Part shown: piece by piece, positions 34,244 to 42,497 of the stretch | Layout: each line of letters starts with the position of its first letter | Position numbering within the stretch: the stretch's first letter is position 1 | Assembly (NCBI GenBank): GCA_019240215.1 | Contig: JAFAYQ010000025.1 | Location: 1-64,000 of the forward strand | Source of the DNA: Actinomycetota bacterium | Lineage (GTDB): Bacteria; Actinomycetota; Actinomycetes; Streptosporangiales; Streptosporangiaceae | Direction: 5' to 3' | DNA: 64,000 nucleotides | Notes under the pieces: generated by a model | What the model was told of the DNA's origin: nothing | Seen by the model: the letters and a program-made list of their open reading frames with translations, nothing else | Databases searched by the model: none | Position numbers and translations under genes: made by a program

Positions 34244-35335
34244 TCAGCCAACCGACACCGGCACCCGGGCCGGCGCCCGCAGCTCGGCCCGTGCGAACTC
34301 TCGCACCCCGTCCGCAAAGGACGTCTGGGCCTGGAACCTGAGGTCGTGCTCGGCGGCGGCCGGGGAAGCCACGATGTGCCGGACGTCGCCCAGGCGGAAT
34401 TCCCCCGTTACCTCCGGCACCAGGCCGCCGCCGAACGCCTTCGCCAGCTCGGCCGCCATCTCGCCGACCGTGTGCGGGTGGCCGCTGGCCACGTTGAACG
34501 CCCGCAGACCACCAGCCAGACCGGCCTCACCAGCCCCCGTGGCCCCCACCGCCAGCAGGTTCGCCGCCGCCACATCGGTCACGTGCACGAAGTCCCGCTG
34601 CTGGCGCCCGTCCTCGAACACCCGGGGCGCCACCCCGTTCTCCAGGGCGGACCGGAAGATGGCGGCGACCCCCGAGTAGGGCGTGTCCCGCGGCATCCGC
34701 GGCCCGTAGACGTTGTGGTAGCGCAGCGCGACGGCCTGGCCGTCGGTCAGCCGGGCCCAGGTCGCGGCCAAATGCTCCTGCGCGAGCTTGCTCGCCGCGT
34801 AAGCGTTGCGCGGATCCAGCGGCGCGTCCTCGCTGATGGTGGCGGTCTCCAACGACTGCCCGCAGCGTGGGCAACGCGGCTCGAACCGCCCGGCCGCCAG
34901 GTCGGCGCGCGCGCGAGCGGCCGGCCGGACCCGGCCGTGGGTGGCGCAGTCGTAGGCGCCCTCGCCGTAGACCACCATCGAGGAGGCCAGCACCAGCCGT
35001 CCCACCCCGGCCCGCCCCATCTCCTGCAGCAAAACGGCGGTGCCGGTCACGTTGACGTCAGCGTAGGCGGGCAGGTCGGCCAGGTCGACGCCCAGCCCGA
35101 CCAGCGCGGCCTGGTGACAGACGACGTCTACCCCGGTCAGCGCCTGCCGGACCGCGTCCGCGTCGCGGACGTCGGCCACCACCAGCTCGACGTCGTCGGG
35201 CAGGTAGCCGGGGCGGCCGTCGTGCACGGCCGGGGTGAGCGAGTCGTAACCGCGCACCTCGTGCCCGAGGTCGCGGGCGGCCTGGAGAATGTGTGATCCG
35301 ATGAAACCGGCCGCGCCGGTCACGAGTACGCGCAT
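34244..35335 (-). CDS. NAD-dependent epimerase/dehydratase with zinc-ribbon-like insert
   Basis: 363 residues from ATG 35335 (MRVLVTGAAGFIGSHI); the frame is open upstream without family sequence. It is an extended short-chain dehydrogenase with NAD motif GAAGFIG, catalytic Ser119 (ASSMVVYG) and Y179-x3-K183 (YAASK). An unusual insert around 128-160 carries Cys130, His133 and a C155-x2-C158 pair (CPRCGQ), which looks like a metal site. It should act on a nucleotide-sugar. Divergent from the GT2/TIGR04282 pair, so it probably belongs to the same glycan locus. Confidence 0.88.
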   Translation of the reverse strand: MRVLVTGAAGFIGSHILQAARDLGHEVRGYDSLTPAVHDGRPGYLPDDVELVVADVRDADAVRQALTGVDVVCHQAALVGLGVDLADLPAYADVNVTGTAVLLQEMGRAGVGRLVLASSMVVYGEGAYDCATHGRVRPAARARADLAAGRFEPRCPRCGQSLETATISEDAPLDPRNAYAASKLAQEHLAATWARLTDGQAVALRYHNVYGPRMPRDTPYSGVAAIFRSALENGVAPRVFEDGRQQRDFVHVTDVAAANLLAVGATGAGEAGLAGGLRAFNVASGHPHTVGEMAAELAKAFGGGLVPEVTGEFRLGDVRHIVASPAAAEHDLRFQAQTSFADGVREFARAELRAPARVPVSVG

Positions 35336-35508
35336 GGCGCGAGCCAACCACGCCGCCGGCGAAAAAAGGCCCCGCTCCAGCAACCCGTCACGACTACGTA
35401 AGCCCCGCATCGCCCCAGCTCGCCGCCCCAATCGGGCCACGCCCAGCGTCACCGATCCGTAAGGGCTTTTGCCCCGTTTGCGCCAGGTCGCGGTCGTAGA
35501 TTCGCGCC

Positions 35509-36159
35509 ATGGAGATCGATGTCATCCTGCCCTGCCTGAACGAAGCAGGCGCCCTTCCCTGGCTGTTGCCGCGGATGCCGGACGGTTACCGGCCGATCGT
35601 GGCCGACAACGGCTCCGACGACGGTTCGCCGCAGATCGCGGCCGACCTCGGCGCCACCGTCATCCACGTGCCCCGCCGCGGTTACGGGGCTGCCTGCCAC
35701 GCCGGCCTGGAGGCCGCCAAGGCTGACATCGTCTGCTTCATGGACGCCGACGGGTCGCTCGACCCGGGCGACCTGTCGGCCATCGCCGGGATGGTCGAGA
35801 GCGGCTGGGCCGACCTGGCCATGGGCCGCCGCTGCCCGGAGGGGGCCGGTGCCTGGCCCGCCCACGCCCGGGTCGGGAACATGGTCATCGCGGCCGCGCT
35901 GCGCCGCCGGTCCGGGGTCAAGGTTCACGACATCGGCCCGATGCGGGCGGCCCGGCGGGAGGACCTGCTGGCGCTGCCGATCTCCGACCGGCGGTTCGGT
36001 TACCCGCTGGAGACCGTGGTGCGGGCGGCCGAGGCCGGCTGGCGGGTGGCCGAACGAGACGTCCCCTACTACCCGCGAACCGGTAAATCGAAGGTGACCG
36101 GGACCGTCGGCGGCACCGTGCGGACGGTGCGGGACATGCGCAAGGTGCTCGCCTCATGA
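35509..36159 (+). CDS. Family 2 glycosyltransferase
   Basis: 216 residues, one GT-A domain: IDVILPCLNEAGALPWLL, VADNGSDDGS, and the DxD metal site in VCFMDADGSLDPGDL. The rest (HARVGNMVIAAALRRRSG, DIGPMRAARREDLLAL) resembles dolichyl-phosphate-mannose-synthase-like GT2 enzymes, but there is no membrane anchor. It overlaps the next gene by 4 bp (ATGA). The GT2 plus TIGR04282 pair occurs together in many bacteria. A polyprenyl-phosphate sugar product would feed the GT87 enzyme at 28772-30355; this is inference. Confidence 0.9.
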   Translation: MEIDVILPCLNEAGALPWLLPRMPDGYRPIVADNGSDDGSPQIAADLGATVIHVPRRGYGAACHAGLEAAKADIVCFMDADGSLDPGDLSAIAGMVESGWADLAMGRRCPEGAGAWPAHARVGNMVIAAALRRRSGVKVHDIGPMRAARREDLLALPISDRRFGYPLETVVRAAEAGWRVAERDVPYYPRTGKSKVTGTVGGTVRTVRDMRKVLAS

Positions 36160-36857
36160 GCGACCTGGCGGCCCAGATCGTGGTGCTGGCCAAGGAGCCG
36201 GTCCCGGGCCGGGTCAAGACCCGGCTGACCCCGCCGTTCACCCCGCGCGAGGCAGCCACGCTGGCCGAGGCGGCGCTGGCCGACACGCTGGAGGCGGTCC
36301 GCCGTACCCGGGTCGTGCGCCGGGTGCTGTGCCTGGCCGGCGAGCCGAACTTCTGGCTGCCGGAGGGCTTCGAGGTGATCCCGCAGCGGGGCGGCGGCCT
36401 GGACGAGCGGATCGCCGCCGCCATGTGGGACACCTACGGCGGGCTGCCGCTGCCGACCCTGCTCATCGGTATGGACACCCCGCAGGTGACGGCCGGGCTG
36501 CTCGAGGCGGCGGCCGAACCGCTGGCCCGCACGATGGCCGACGCCGCGTTCGGGCCGGCCGAGGACGGCGGCTTCTGGCTGCTGGGGCTGCGGCGCCCGG
36601 CCCCGGCCCTCACCCTCGGGGTGCCGATGTCGGAGTCGGTCACCGGCCGCGCCCAGCTGGTCCGGCTGATCCAGGCCGGGCTGCGCATCCACATGACCCC
36701 GGAGCTGGTCGACGTGGACACCCTGGCCGAGGCGGCCCGGGTGGCGCGGATGGCTCCCGCCAGCCGGTTCGCGGCCACGCTGGCCGCCACCCTGGGGGCG
36801 CCCGCCGAGCTCGATGAGCCCGTGCCCGACTGGGCGCCCGCCCTGGTCACCCGCTGA
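36156..36857 (+). CDS. TIGR04282-family (DUF2064) glycosyltransferase-like protein
   Basis: 233 residues. AQIVVLAKEPVPGRVKTRLTP is the hallmark start of this GT-A-like family (K-PGRVKTRL). LLIGMDTPQVTAGLLEAA and FGPAEDGGFWLLGL complete the nucleotide-sugar site. Members are named for arsenosugar or selenodomain loci, but most have no known role. Translationally coupled to the GT2 gene. The convergent L,D-transpeptidase begins its stop 3 bp later. Confidence 0.88.
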   Translation: MSDLAAQIVVLAKEPVPGRVKTRLTPPFTPREAATLAEAALADTLEAVRRTRVVRRVLCLAGEPNFWLPEGFEVIPQRGGGLDERIAAAMWDTYGGLPLPTLLIGMDTPQVTAGLLEAAAEPLARTMADAAFGPAEDGGFWLLGLRRPAPALTLGVPMSESVTGRAQLVRLIQAGLRIHMTPELVDVDTLAEAARVARMAPASRFAATLAATLGAPAELDEPVPDWAPALVTR

Positions 36858-36860
36858 CGA

Positions 36861-38105
36861 TCACCCGGCGACGGTGACCAGGCTGCCGTAGCTCAGGTAG
36901 TCGTAGGCCTGGTGGGCCGAGCTTTCCGGCAGCTCCACGCAGCCGAGGCTCTGCGGGAAACCGTAGGAGCCGCGGTCGAAGTAGTGCACCGCGTCGCCAC
37001 CGTCGAAGTAGGAGATCCAGTACACCGGGTCGGCGTACTTGCTGCCGTCCGGGTTGGTCCCCTTCATGATCTGGAACGGCAGCTTCTCGTAGACCGGGAA
37101 CGTGCCGTCGGCGGTCGGCGCGGCCGGGATGCCGGTGTTGGCCGGCGTCTCCAGCACCTGCTTGCCGTCGTGCCAGATGGTCAGCGACTCGGGCTCGTTC
37201 TTGCTGGCCAGCGCGTAGGTGTAGCCGTTGCTGTTGCTGTGGCTGGCGGCCACGTCCTTGAGCACGTCGGCCCAGACGGCCGGGCCGGCCTCGCCGTCCA
37301 TGGTCATGTTGTGCTCGGACTCGAAGGCCCGGATCGCGCCGGTGATGATGAGGTTGCTGGAGCCTTCCGACCAGAACTGGTGCAGCACCGACGGGTAGCC
37401 GCTGTCCCAGCTGAAGCTGCCGGACGGCGGGTTGTAGGCCGCCGCCAGCTGGCCCGCGGTGTCCGACCCGGAGATCGCGGTCCCGCTCGGGGTCCAGGTC
37501 AGCGGCAGGTAGCCGAGCTCGGCCAGCAGCTGCTGGAGCCGCAGGCTGGAGTAGGTGCCGGTGGTGAAGCTGCGGCTGAACGAGGCGGCCAGGTAACCGC
37601 CCGCGCCGTTCTTCACCCCTTGCTTGGACTGCATGCCGGCCGAGCCGCTGGGGATCGTCACCGTGACCTTGGTGTCCTCGGGGAAGGCGACCGCCGGGGT
37701 GAAGATGGCGGTGCTGCCGCTGATCTTCCAGGAGCCTTCGGTGGACGGCGAGAGCTTCGGCAGCGGGGTGGTGCGCGACAGCGGCGCCGAGAACCCGACC
37801 GTGATCGGGCTGGTGCCGTTGACGCTGTTCGACCCGGAGCCGGGCGTCACCGAGGTGATCGTGAGGGCGGGCGCGGGGGTGACGGTGTGGGTCGCCTTGG
37901 GCGTCGCGCCCGAGCTGTCGTGCCGGGACGAGGCGACCGACGTGGTCTGCAGCGTCGTCTGGTGCGGGTTGACCGCCAGCACGACCAGGCCCGCGACCAG
38001 CACGACGGCCGCCGCGACCCCGGTGATCACCAGCGACTTCTTCGTGCGCGAGCGACCGGATCCCCGCTGTGACGTCAGGCGGCGGAACCAATCCGAATAC
38101 GACAC
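36861..38105 (-). CDS. L,D-transpeptidase with peptidoglycan-binding domain
   Basis: 414 residues. A single N-terminal membrane anchor (SLVITGVAAAVVLVAGLVVLAV) is followed by a Ser/Thr linker and an Ig-like domain (TITSVTPGSGSNSVNG). Next is a peptidoglycan-binding helix bundle (LRLQQLLAELGYLPL...HNMTMDGEAGPAVWADVL). The C-terminal YkuD domain has HYFDRG and active Cys in SLGCVEL. The usual SHGC His is Leu here, a variant shared by some actinobacterial members. It makes 3-3 crosslinks or attaches proteins to peptidoglycan. GTG 38105 follows GAGGAG. Its long 5' region holds a structured stretch. Confidence 0.88.
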   Translation of the reverse strand: MSYSDWFRRLTSQRGSGRSRTKKSLVITGVAAAVVLVAGLVVLAVNPHQTTLQTTSVASSRHDSSGATPKATHTVTPAPALTITSVTPGSGSNSVNGTSPITVGFSAPLSRTTPLPKLSPSTEGSWKISGSTAIFTPAVAFPEDTKVTVTIPSGSAGMQSKQGVKNGAGGYLAASFSRSFTTGTYSSLRLQQLLAELGYLPLTWTPSGTAISGSDTAGQLAAAYNPPSGSFSWDSGYPSVLHQFWSEGSSNLIITGAIRAFESEHNMTMDGEAGPAVWADVLKDVAASHSNSNGYTYALASKNEPESLTIWHDGKQVLETPANTGIPAAPTADGTFPVYEKLPFQIMKGTNPDGSKYADPVYWISYFDGGDAVHYFDRGSYGFPQSLGCVELPESSAHQAYDYLSYGSLVTVAG

Positions 38106-38184
38106 GCCTACTCCTCGCTCCCTCGATCAAAACCTGGTCACGTCGAGATCAGTAACGTTTGAGAAACAGTTCAACGTTCCGCGT

Positions 38185-38334
38185 GGACCGGGGTACGGCA
38201 AAGCCGCCCCCTGAGTTCCCGGGGCTGACGTGACTGCTGAGAGAACAGGTGCCTGGCGGGCGTCCGCGCCAGGGTGAAGCCGGCGCGCTGCGGCTCAGGC
38301 TATAACCCTTCGCGCCCCGCAAGGGACTTTTTTT
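38185..38334 (+). ncRNA. Candidate structured small RNA ending in an intrinsic terminator
   Basis: Three consecutive hairpins lie in a gene-free region. Stem 1 is GGGG..CGGC-aaa-GCCG-CCCC (38190-38210). Stem 2 is CCTGGCG/CGCCAGG (38252-38258 with 38267-38273). Stem 3 is the terminator at 38306-38334 with seven U. Direction is set only by the U-run, which is on the plus strand. Neighbour genes do not explain it: the LDT gene reads away and the next plus-strand gene is 500 bp further. I could not match it to any riboswitch or known actinobacterial RNA by eye. Confidence 0.4.
38306..38334 (+). terminator. Rho-independent terminator
   Basis: Stem CCCTT (38306-38310) with AAGGG (38321-38325), extended by GCG/CGC around a CCC loop, then AC and seven T (38328-38334). 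Such a T-run is rare in this GC-rich sequence. Confidence 0.65.
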
Positions 38335-38852
38335 ATGCATCTGCAACCATCTTCCCGGCTCCGAACGTGCCCCGCGCACAAGATCGTCGTGCCCTCTTAC
38401 GACGCCGGTCATACGTCGTTGGTTGTCAGTGTCTTTCCGTGACTAAGGGGTTTCGGCAGGTAACGATAGTGCGGCCGCCGTTACCGCCCGCGCGTAGTCC
38501 GGCTCCGCCTTGGTGATGCATTTTCATTATTAAAATGCGTGGCCAGCTCGCGTTTCTGCGCGCCGCACCGTTACTGGGCGCGGACACCGCGCGCTGAGAG
38601 TCACATCACAGATCGCGCCGAAATCGGCGGGCGGCGACGGCCGGCCGCTACGATCGGCCATCACGAAGTTATCTCGAAGCGGTTACAGGCGCCCGTTGTG
38701 ACCTGGGCACTACGCGCCGAAATCGTTATCGACCACGGCCGCCAGCGCCAAAATCGGGCAGCGCGGCAAACTTCCGGATTTGCTGTATGTGGGCTCTAAG
38801 CCCGGTCTACGGTGTTTGATCGAGAGTCGCCGGAACTGCTGGAGGTGGATGG
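38335..38852. other. 518-bp gene-free stretch with an AT-rich hairpin
   Basis: No frame here looks coding. A hairpin GCATTTT-(7)-AAAATGC (38518-38538) is extendable by two pairs to 38516-38540 and stands out by its AT content. A small palindrome GGGCTCTAAGCCC is at 38791-38803, 50 bp before the next gene. Nothing else was recognised. Confidence 0.5.
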
Positions 38853-39146
38853 ATGCCAGGGCACCGCCGGTCCAACGGGCCCACCGGGCGCCGCCGCACG
38901 GCCCGCCTGGCCATTCCGCTGGCCGTCCCGATGGCGCTCGGCCTGACCCTCGGAATCATCCTCGGCGTCTCCGGTGGCGCCCGGCACACCTCGATCCAGC
39001 AGGCCGCCCAGTCGGCCGCCACCGCCCCGGCCACCGTGTCCGCGTCGCCGTCGCTGGTCATCAAGCCGACGTCGGCGCACCGGCACCGGTCCGCGCACCA
39101 CTCCACCAGCCGGCTGGTGATCAGCTCGGCCACTCCGGCCGGCTGA
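38853..39146 (+). CDS. Small single-helix membrane protein
   Basis: 97 residues. A basic start (RRSNGPTGRRRTARLA) is followed by one helix (IPLAVPMALGLTLGIILGV) and a Ser/Ala/His-rich outer tail (HRHRSAHHSTSR). GGAGGTGGATGG precedes the ATG, a strong ribosome-binding site that supports a real gene. Convergent with the L,D-transpeptidase lipoprotein gene. Function unknown; small anchored proteins of this sort are common at actinobacterial envelopes. Confidence 0.65.
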   Translation: MPGHRRSNGPTGRRRTARLAIPLAVPMALGLTLGIILGVSGGARHTSIQQAAQSAATAPATVSASPSLVIKPTSAHRHRSAHHSTSRLVISSATPAG

Positions 39147-39170
39147 GCCGACCGGGCTGGGCCGGCCGCC

Positions 39171-40556
39171 TTACGCGGTCCAGTTCCCGGGCGTCGGCCC
39201 GCTGGTCACCCCGATCACCGGGGCGGCCACGGTCGACGGGTCCACGAACGTGCTGCCGTCCGGGCCGGCCTTGACGGCCTGGTCCAGGGCGCTTCCCTTG
39301 AGGAAGTCGCTCCAGCTCAGGAACCATTCGGTCCAGCCGTCGTCCCACTTGCCGGCCTTGGTGCTGTCGGTCACGGTGATCGGGTCGCCCGGGATCGCCA
39401 GGTTGTAGTAGATGGCCGAGTCGGTCGGGGACAGGTTCACGCAGCCGTGGCTGACGTTGCTGTTGCCCTGGTCGCCGACCGACCACGGCGCGTCGTGCAT
39501 GTAGTCGCCGCTGAACGTGAACCGCACCGAGTACGGCACCAGCTCGTTGTAGTAGCCCGCGGTGCCCGGCGTGCCGCCGATCATGCGGACCGGGTTCTCC
39601 TTCTCGACCGAGACGTAGGTGCCGTTGGGCGTGGCCGTGCTGGCCTTGCCGGTGCTGGCCGGCCAGGTGTACTTGAGGCCGCCGTTGATGTAGATCTTCG
39701 TCTGGTGGGCGGTGGCGCTGGTCACCGCGATCACCGAGTCGCCGATGGAGAAGCTCTGGGTCAGGTCGGTGGCGCCGTACATCCCCTTGGCGCCCTCGAC
39801 CCCGGCCAGGTGCGCGTCGAGCGAGACCTTGGTGCCGGCCGGCCAGTAGTTCTGGGGCCGGAAGTTCAGGTGCTCGTTGCCGTCCCAGTACCAGGCCCCG
39901 ACCACCGGGGTGGAGGTGGTCAGCTGGAGCGAGCGCTCGACCGCGGCCCGGTTGGTGATCGGCTCGCTGAACGTCAGCATGATCGGCATGCCCACGCCGT
40001 AGGTCTGCTGGTAGCCCTCGAAGATCTGGGTGTGGAAGGTGTTGTTGCCCGGGTTGAGGGTCTTGAACGAGACCGTCCGGGTCAGCGTGCCCTGGCCGGC
40101 CACGGCGGCCGTGGCGGTGACCGTGTAGCTCTGGTCGGGGGCGAGCGTCCACTGGGTGTGCCAGGTCTTGTTGCCCGCGCTCAGGCTGCCCGGCACCGAA
40201 TTGGCGGCGGTCGAGCTGGCTGAGCCGGACGGCGACGCCGCCGCCGATGGTGAAGCGCTGGCCGGCGTACCCGAACCCTCGCTGACCACCACGTTCTTGA
40301 GGGTGCCGTTGGCCGCGGTGACGGTCACGCCGGCCGACGGGTCCGCGTCCTCGGTGCCGCCGACCGGGGTGACCTTGATGTCGGCGGCTGCCAGCGAGGC
40401 CCGCGACACCGGCTTGACCGTGTGCTTGGCGCTGGCACTGTGCCCGGCCGAGCCGCCACTGGAGCAGGCGGCCAGCACCAGGGCCAGTACCGCCAGCACG
40501 ACGGCCCCCGCGGTCTTCGGTAGCCCCCGGCCTGCGCTGCCCTTACTGCCCAGCAC
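39171..40556 (-). CDS. L,D-transpeptidase lipoprotein (LdtMt2-like)
   Basis: 461 residues. A lipoprotein signal with lipobox LAAC (Cys31) is followed by a Ser/Ala linker and two Ig-like domains (~50-290). The catalytic YkuD domain has HDAPWSVGDQGNSNVSHGC, with the SHGC nucleophile Cys. This is the architecture of mycobacterial LdtMt2, which forms 3-3 peptidoglycan crosslinks and resists most beta-lactams. GTG 40556 follows GGAGGAAGC. It lies 39 bp downstream of the apolipoprotein N-acyltransferase gene on the same strand, so enzyme and lipoprotein substrate may share a transcript. Confidence 0.93.
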   Translation of the reverse strand: MLGSKGSAGRGLPKTAGAVVLAVLALVLAACSSGGSAGHSASAKHTVKPVSRASLAAADIKVTPVGGTEDADPSAGVTVTAANGTLKNVVVSEGSGTPASASPSAAASPSGSASSTAANSVPGSLSAGNKTWHTQWTLAPDQSYTVTATAAVAGQGTLTRTVSFKTLNPGNNTFHTQIFEGYQQTYGVGMPIMLTFSEPITNRAAVERSLQLTTSTPVVGAWYWDGNEHLNFRPQNYWPAGTKVSLDAHLAGVEGAKGMYGATDLTQSFSIGDSVIAVTSATAHQTKIYINGGLKYTWPASTGKASTATPNGTYVSVEKENPVRMIGGTPGTAGYYNELVPYSVRFTFSGDYMHDAPWSVGDQGNSNVSHGCVNLSPTDSAIYYNLAIPGDPITVTDSTKAGKWDDGWTEWFLSWSDFLKGSALDQAVKAGPDGSTFVDPSTVAAPVIGVTSGPTPGNWTA

Positions 40557-40595
40557 GCTTCCTCCATGGTCCGGCCCGGCGATGTCGTGCCCAGG

Positions 40596-42218
40596 CTACC
40601 GGCCGGATCCGGTGGCCGGCCGGGGCCGCCGCCGGCCGGTCAGCGTGCCCGCCGCCGCCAGCAGGGCCAGTCCGGTCAGCCCCACGATCACCCACTCGGG
40701 CCCGGCGCCCACGTCATCGGCCCAGGTCCGGTGGGTGATCAGCGGCACCTTGGCCTCCAGCACGGCCTGCTGCCAGGTCCCGCTGTGGGTGATCAGCCGC
40801 CCGTCGGGGGCGATGATCGCGCTCACCCCGGTGGTGGAGGCGACCACCACCGCGCGGTCGGACTCGACCGCGCGGATCCGGGCCATCGCCAGCTGCTGCT
40901 CGGACTCGCCGGTCTGCCCGTCGATCTCGAAGTCGGCGTCGTTGGTCTGCACGGTCAGCAGGTTGGCGCCCGCGGTGACCTCGGACCGGACCAGCCGGTC
41001 GAAGCCGACCTCGTAGCAGATCACGTCGCCCAGCCGGATCGGCCCGGCCTTGAGCACCACCGCCGCGTGGCCGGGCACGAAGTTGGTCGGCACCAGGTCG
41101 GTCAGCGAGGTCAGCTGGCTGACGAAACCGCGCCAGGGGATGTACTCGCCGAACGGCACCAGCTGGCGCTTGGCGTAGATGGCGCCCGGCCCCTGCCCCG
41201 GGGTCCACAGCTGGCCCACGTTGAGCTGCGGGTCGTTCAGCACCTCGCCGACCAGCAGCGGCGCGCCGACGGCGCTCAGCGCCGACGTGATCTGCTGCTC
41301 GATGGCCGGGTGGCTGAACGGGTCGAGGTCGGTGGAGTTCTCCGGCCAGACGACCAGGTCGGGAGCGGGCCGCTGGCCCGCCTTGACCTGGGCGGCCAGC
41401 TTCTCGGTGGCCTGGCTGTGGTTCTCGGTGACCTCGGTGTCGTTGAGCTCGGCGGGCAGGTTGCGGGCGCGCGGCACGTTGCCCTGGATCGCTGCCACCT
41501 CGGACGTCTGGGCACCCGCGGTGGGATCGACCGGCAGCAGCGTCCCGGAGGCGGCCAGCCCGGCCGCGGCCGCCACCGCCAGCACCCCGGCCGCCAGCGT
41601 GCGCCGCGAACGGCGGGCCCCGGCCGACAGGATCAGCCAGGCCAGGGTGGCCCCGACCAGGGCGACCACGAAGCTGAGGACCGGCGCGCCGCCGACCGCG
41701 GCCCAGCCCGCCGAGGGCGCCGCCGCCTGGCTCATGGCCAGCCGCCCCCACGGGAACCCGCCGAACGGGAACCGGTCCCGCAGCGCCTCCAGGCTCACCC
41801 ACCAGCCCGCCACCGCCAGCGGCCAGCCCGGCAGCCGGAGCAGCAGCCGCTGGAACACCGCGAACCCGGCCAGGATCGCCACCGACCCGCCCGCCAGCGC
41901 CACCCACGCGAACCACCAGACGTTCAGCACCCAGGACAGCAGCGGGAAGAAGAAGGCCACCCCGAACACCAGCCCGCAGCCGAACGAGGCCCGCAGGCTG
42001 CGGCCCGCCAGCGCCACCGTGAGCAGGGCGACGCCCAGCACCGAGAGCGGCCAGATCCCCAGCGGCGGGAATGACGCCGCCAGCAGCAGCCCGCCCGCCA
42101 GTGCGACCGGCAGCGCCCACCGCAGCCGCAGTCCGGGCTGGCCGTCGCCGACCCGCCCGCGCAGCCGGGCGACTCGCCCGCGCAGGCGCGGGACGGCGGA
42201 CGGCTCGGCGGAGATCAC
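40596..42218 (-). CDS. lnt: Apolipoprotein N-acyltransferase
   Basis: 540 residues from GTG 42218; a longer open frame to 42479 has no membrane or family features. Six to seven N-terminal helices (PVALAGGLLLAASFPPLG start) are followed by a nitrilase-fold domain with the catalytic triad Glu (VVWPENSTD), Lys (AKRQLVPFGEY) and Cys (DVICYEVGFD), and a final helix. Lnt adds the third acyl chain to the N-terminal Cys of lipoproteins. The first bases of the gene and its 5' flank are duplicated about 1.36 kb away at 43577, as part of the duplication of the neighbouring stalk gene. Confidence 0.92.
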   Translation of the reverse strand: MISAEPSAVPRLRGRVARLRGRVGDGQPGLRLRWALPVALAGGLLLAASFPPLGIWPLSVLGVALLTVALAGRSLRASFGCGLVFGVAFFFPLLSWVLNVWWFAWVALAGGSVAILAGFAVFQRLLLRLPGWPLAVAGWWVSLEALRDRFPFGGFPWGRLAMSQAAAPSAGWAAVGGAPVLSFVVALVGATLAWLILSAGARRSRRTLAAGVLAVAAAAGLAASGTLLPVDPTAGAQTSEVAAIQGNVPRARNLPAELNDTEVTENHSQATEKLAAQVKAGQRPAPDLVVWPENSTDLDPFSHPAIEQQITSALSAVGAPLLVGEVLNDPQLNVGQLWTPGQGPGAIYAKRQLVPFGEYIPWRGFVSQLTSLTDLVPTNFVPGHAAVVLKAGPIRLGDVICYEVGFDRLVRSEVTAGANLLTVQTNDADFEIDGQTGESEQQLAMARIRAVESDRAVVVASTTGVSAIIAPDGRLITHSGTWQQAVLEAKVPLITHRTWADDVGAGPEWVIVGLTGLALLAAAGTLTGRRRPRPATGSGR

Positions 42219-42461
42219 ACCTGGGAGAGTAGCCGCCCAACCTGAAGCCGCGGCCCGGACCGGCGGCCGGGGGCTCGGGGGTTGGGCGCCCGGCCGCCCG
42301 GGTATATCGGCCCGCAATGTGCCGGGAACGCGTCCTGCCGAATTGCGGCTTTCGGCTAAACCGGGCATTTTGCCATAAAGATATCTGACTAGGGGAGCAG
42401 GGCAATCCGCCGTGTTATCGTACGTAACGCGAAACGCCTCGTGGGGGGGCGTGCATTCACT

Positions 42462-42478
42462 TGTCAACGTATATGACA
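42462..42478. promoter_or_regulatory. Conserved inverted repeat before first stalk gene
   Basis: TGTCA-N7-TGACA, 20 bp before the GTG. The equivalent site of the second gene is at 43823-43839. Upstream, GCGAAACGCCTCGTGG and GGGCGTGCATTCA are also shared by the two promoters. Confidence 0.55.
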
Positions 42479-42497
42479 TGCATTAAGAGGCTGACTC

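Noticed and set aside
38106..38340. Cyclic-di-AMP (ydaO) or other known riboswitch in front of the L,D-transpeptidase
   Set aside because: I compared the core conserved strings of common riboswitches on both strands by memory and found no convincing match; the U-run points the other way.
38274..38799. Short frames in the gene-free region near 38.5 kb
   Set aside because: Poor codon character and no ribosome-binding site; the region is better explained as non-coding.
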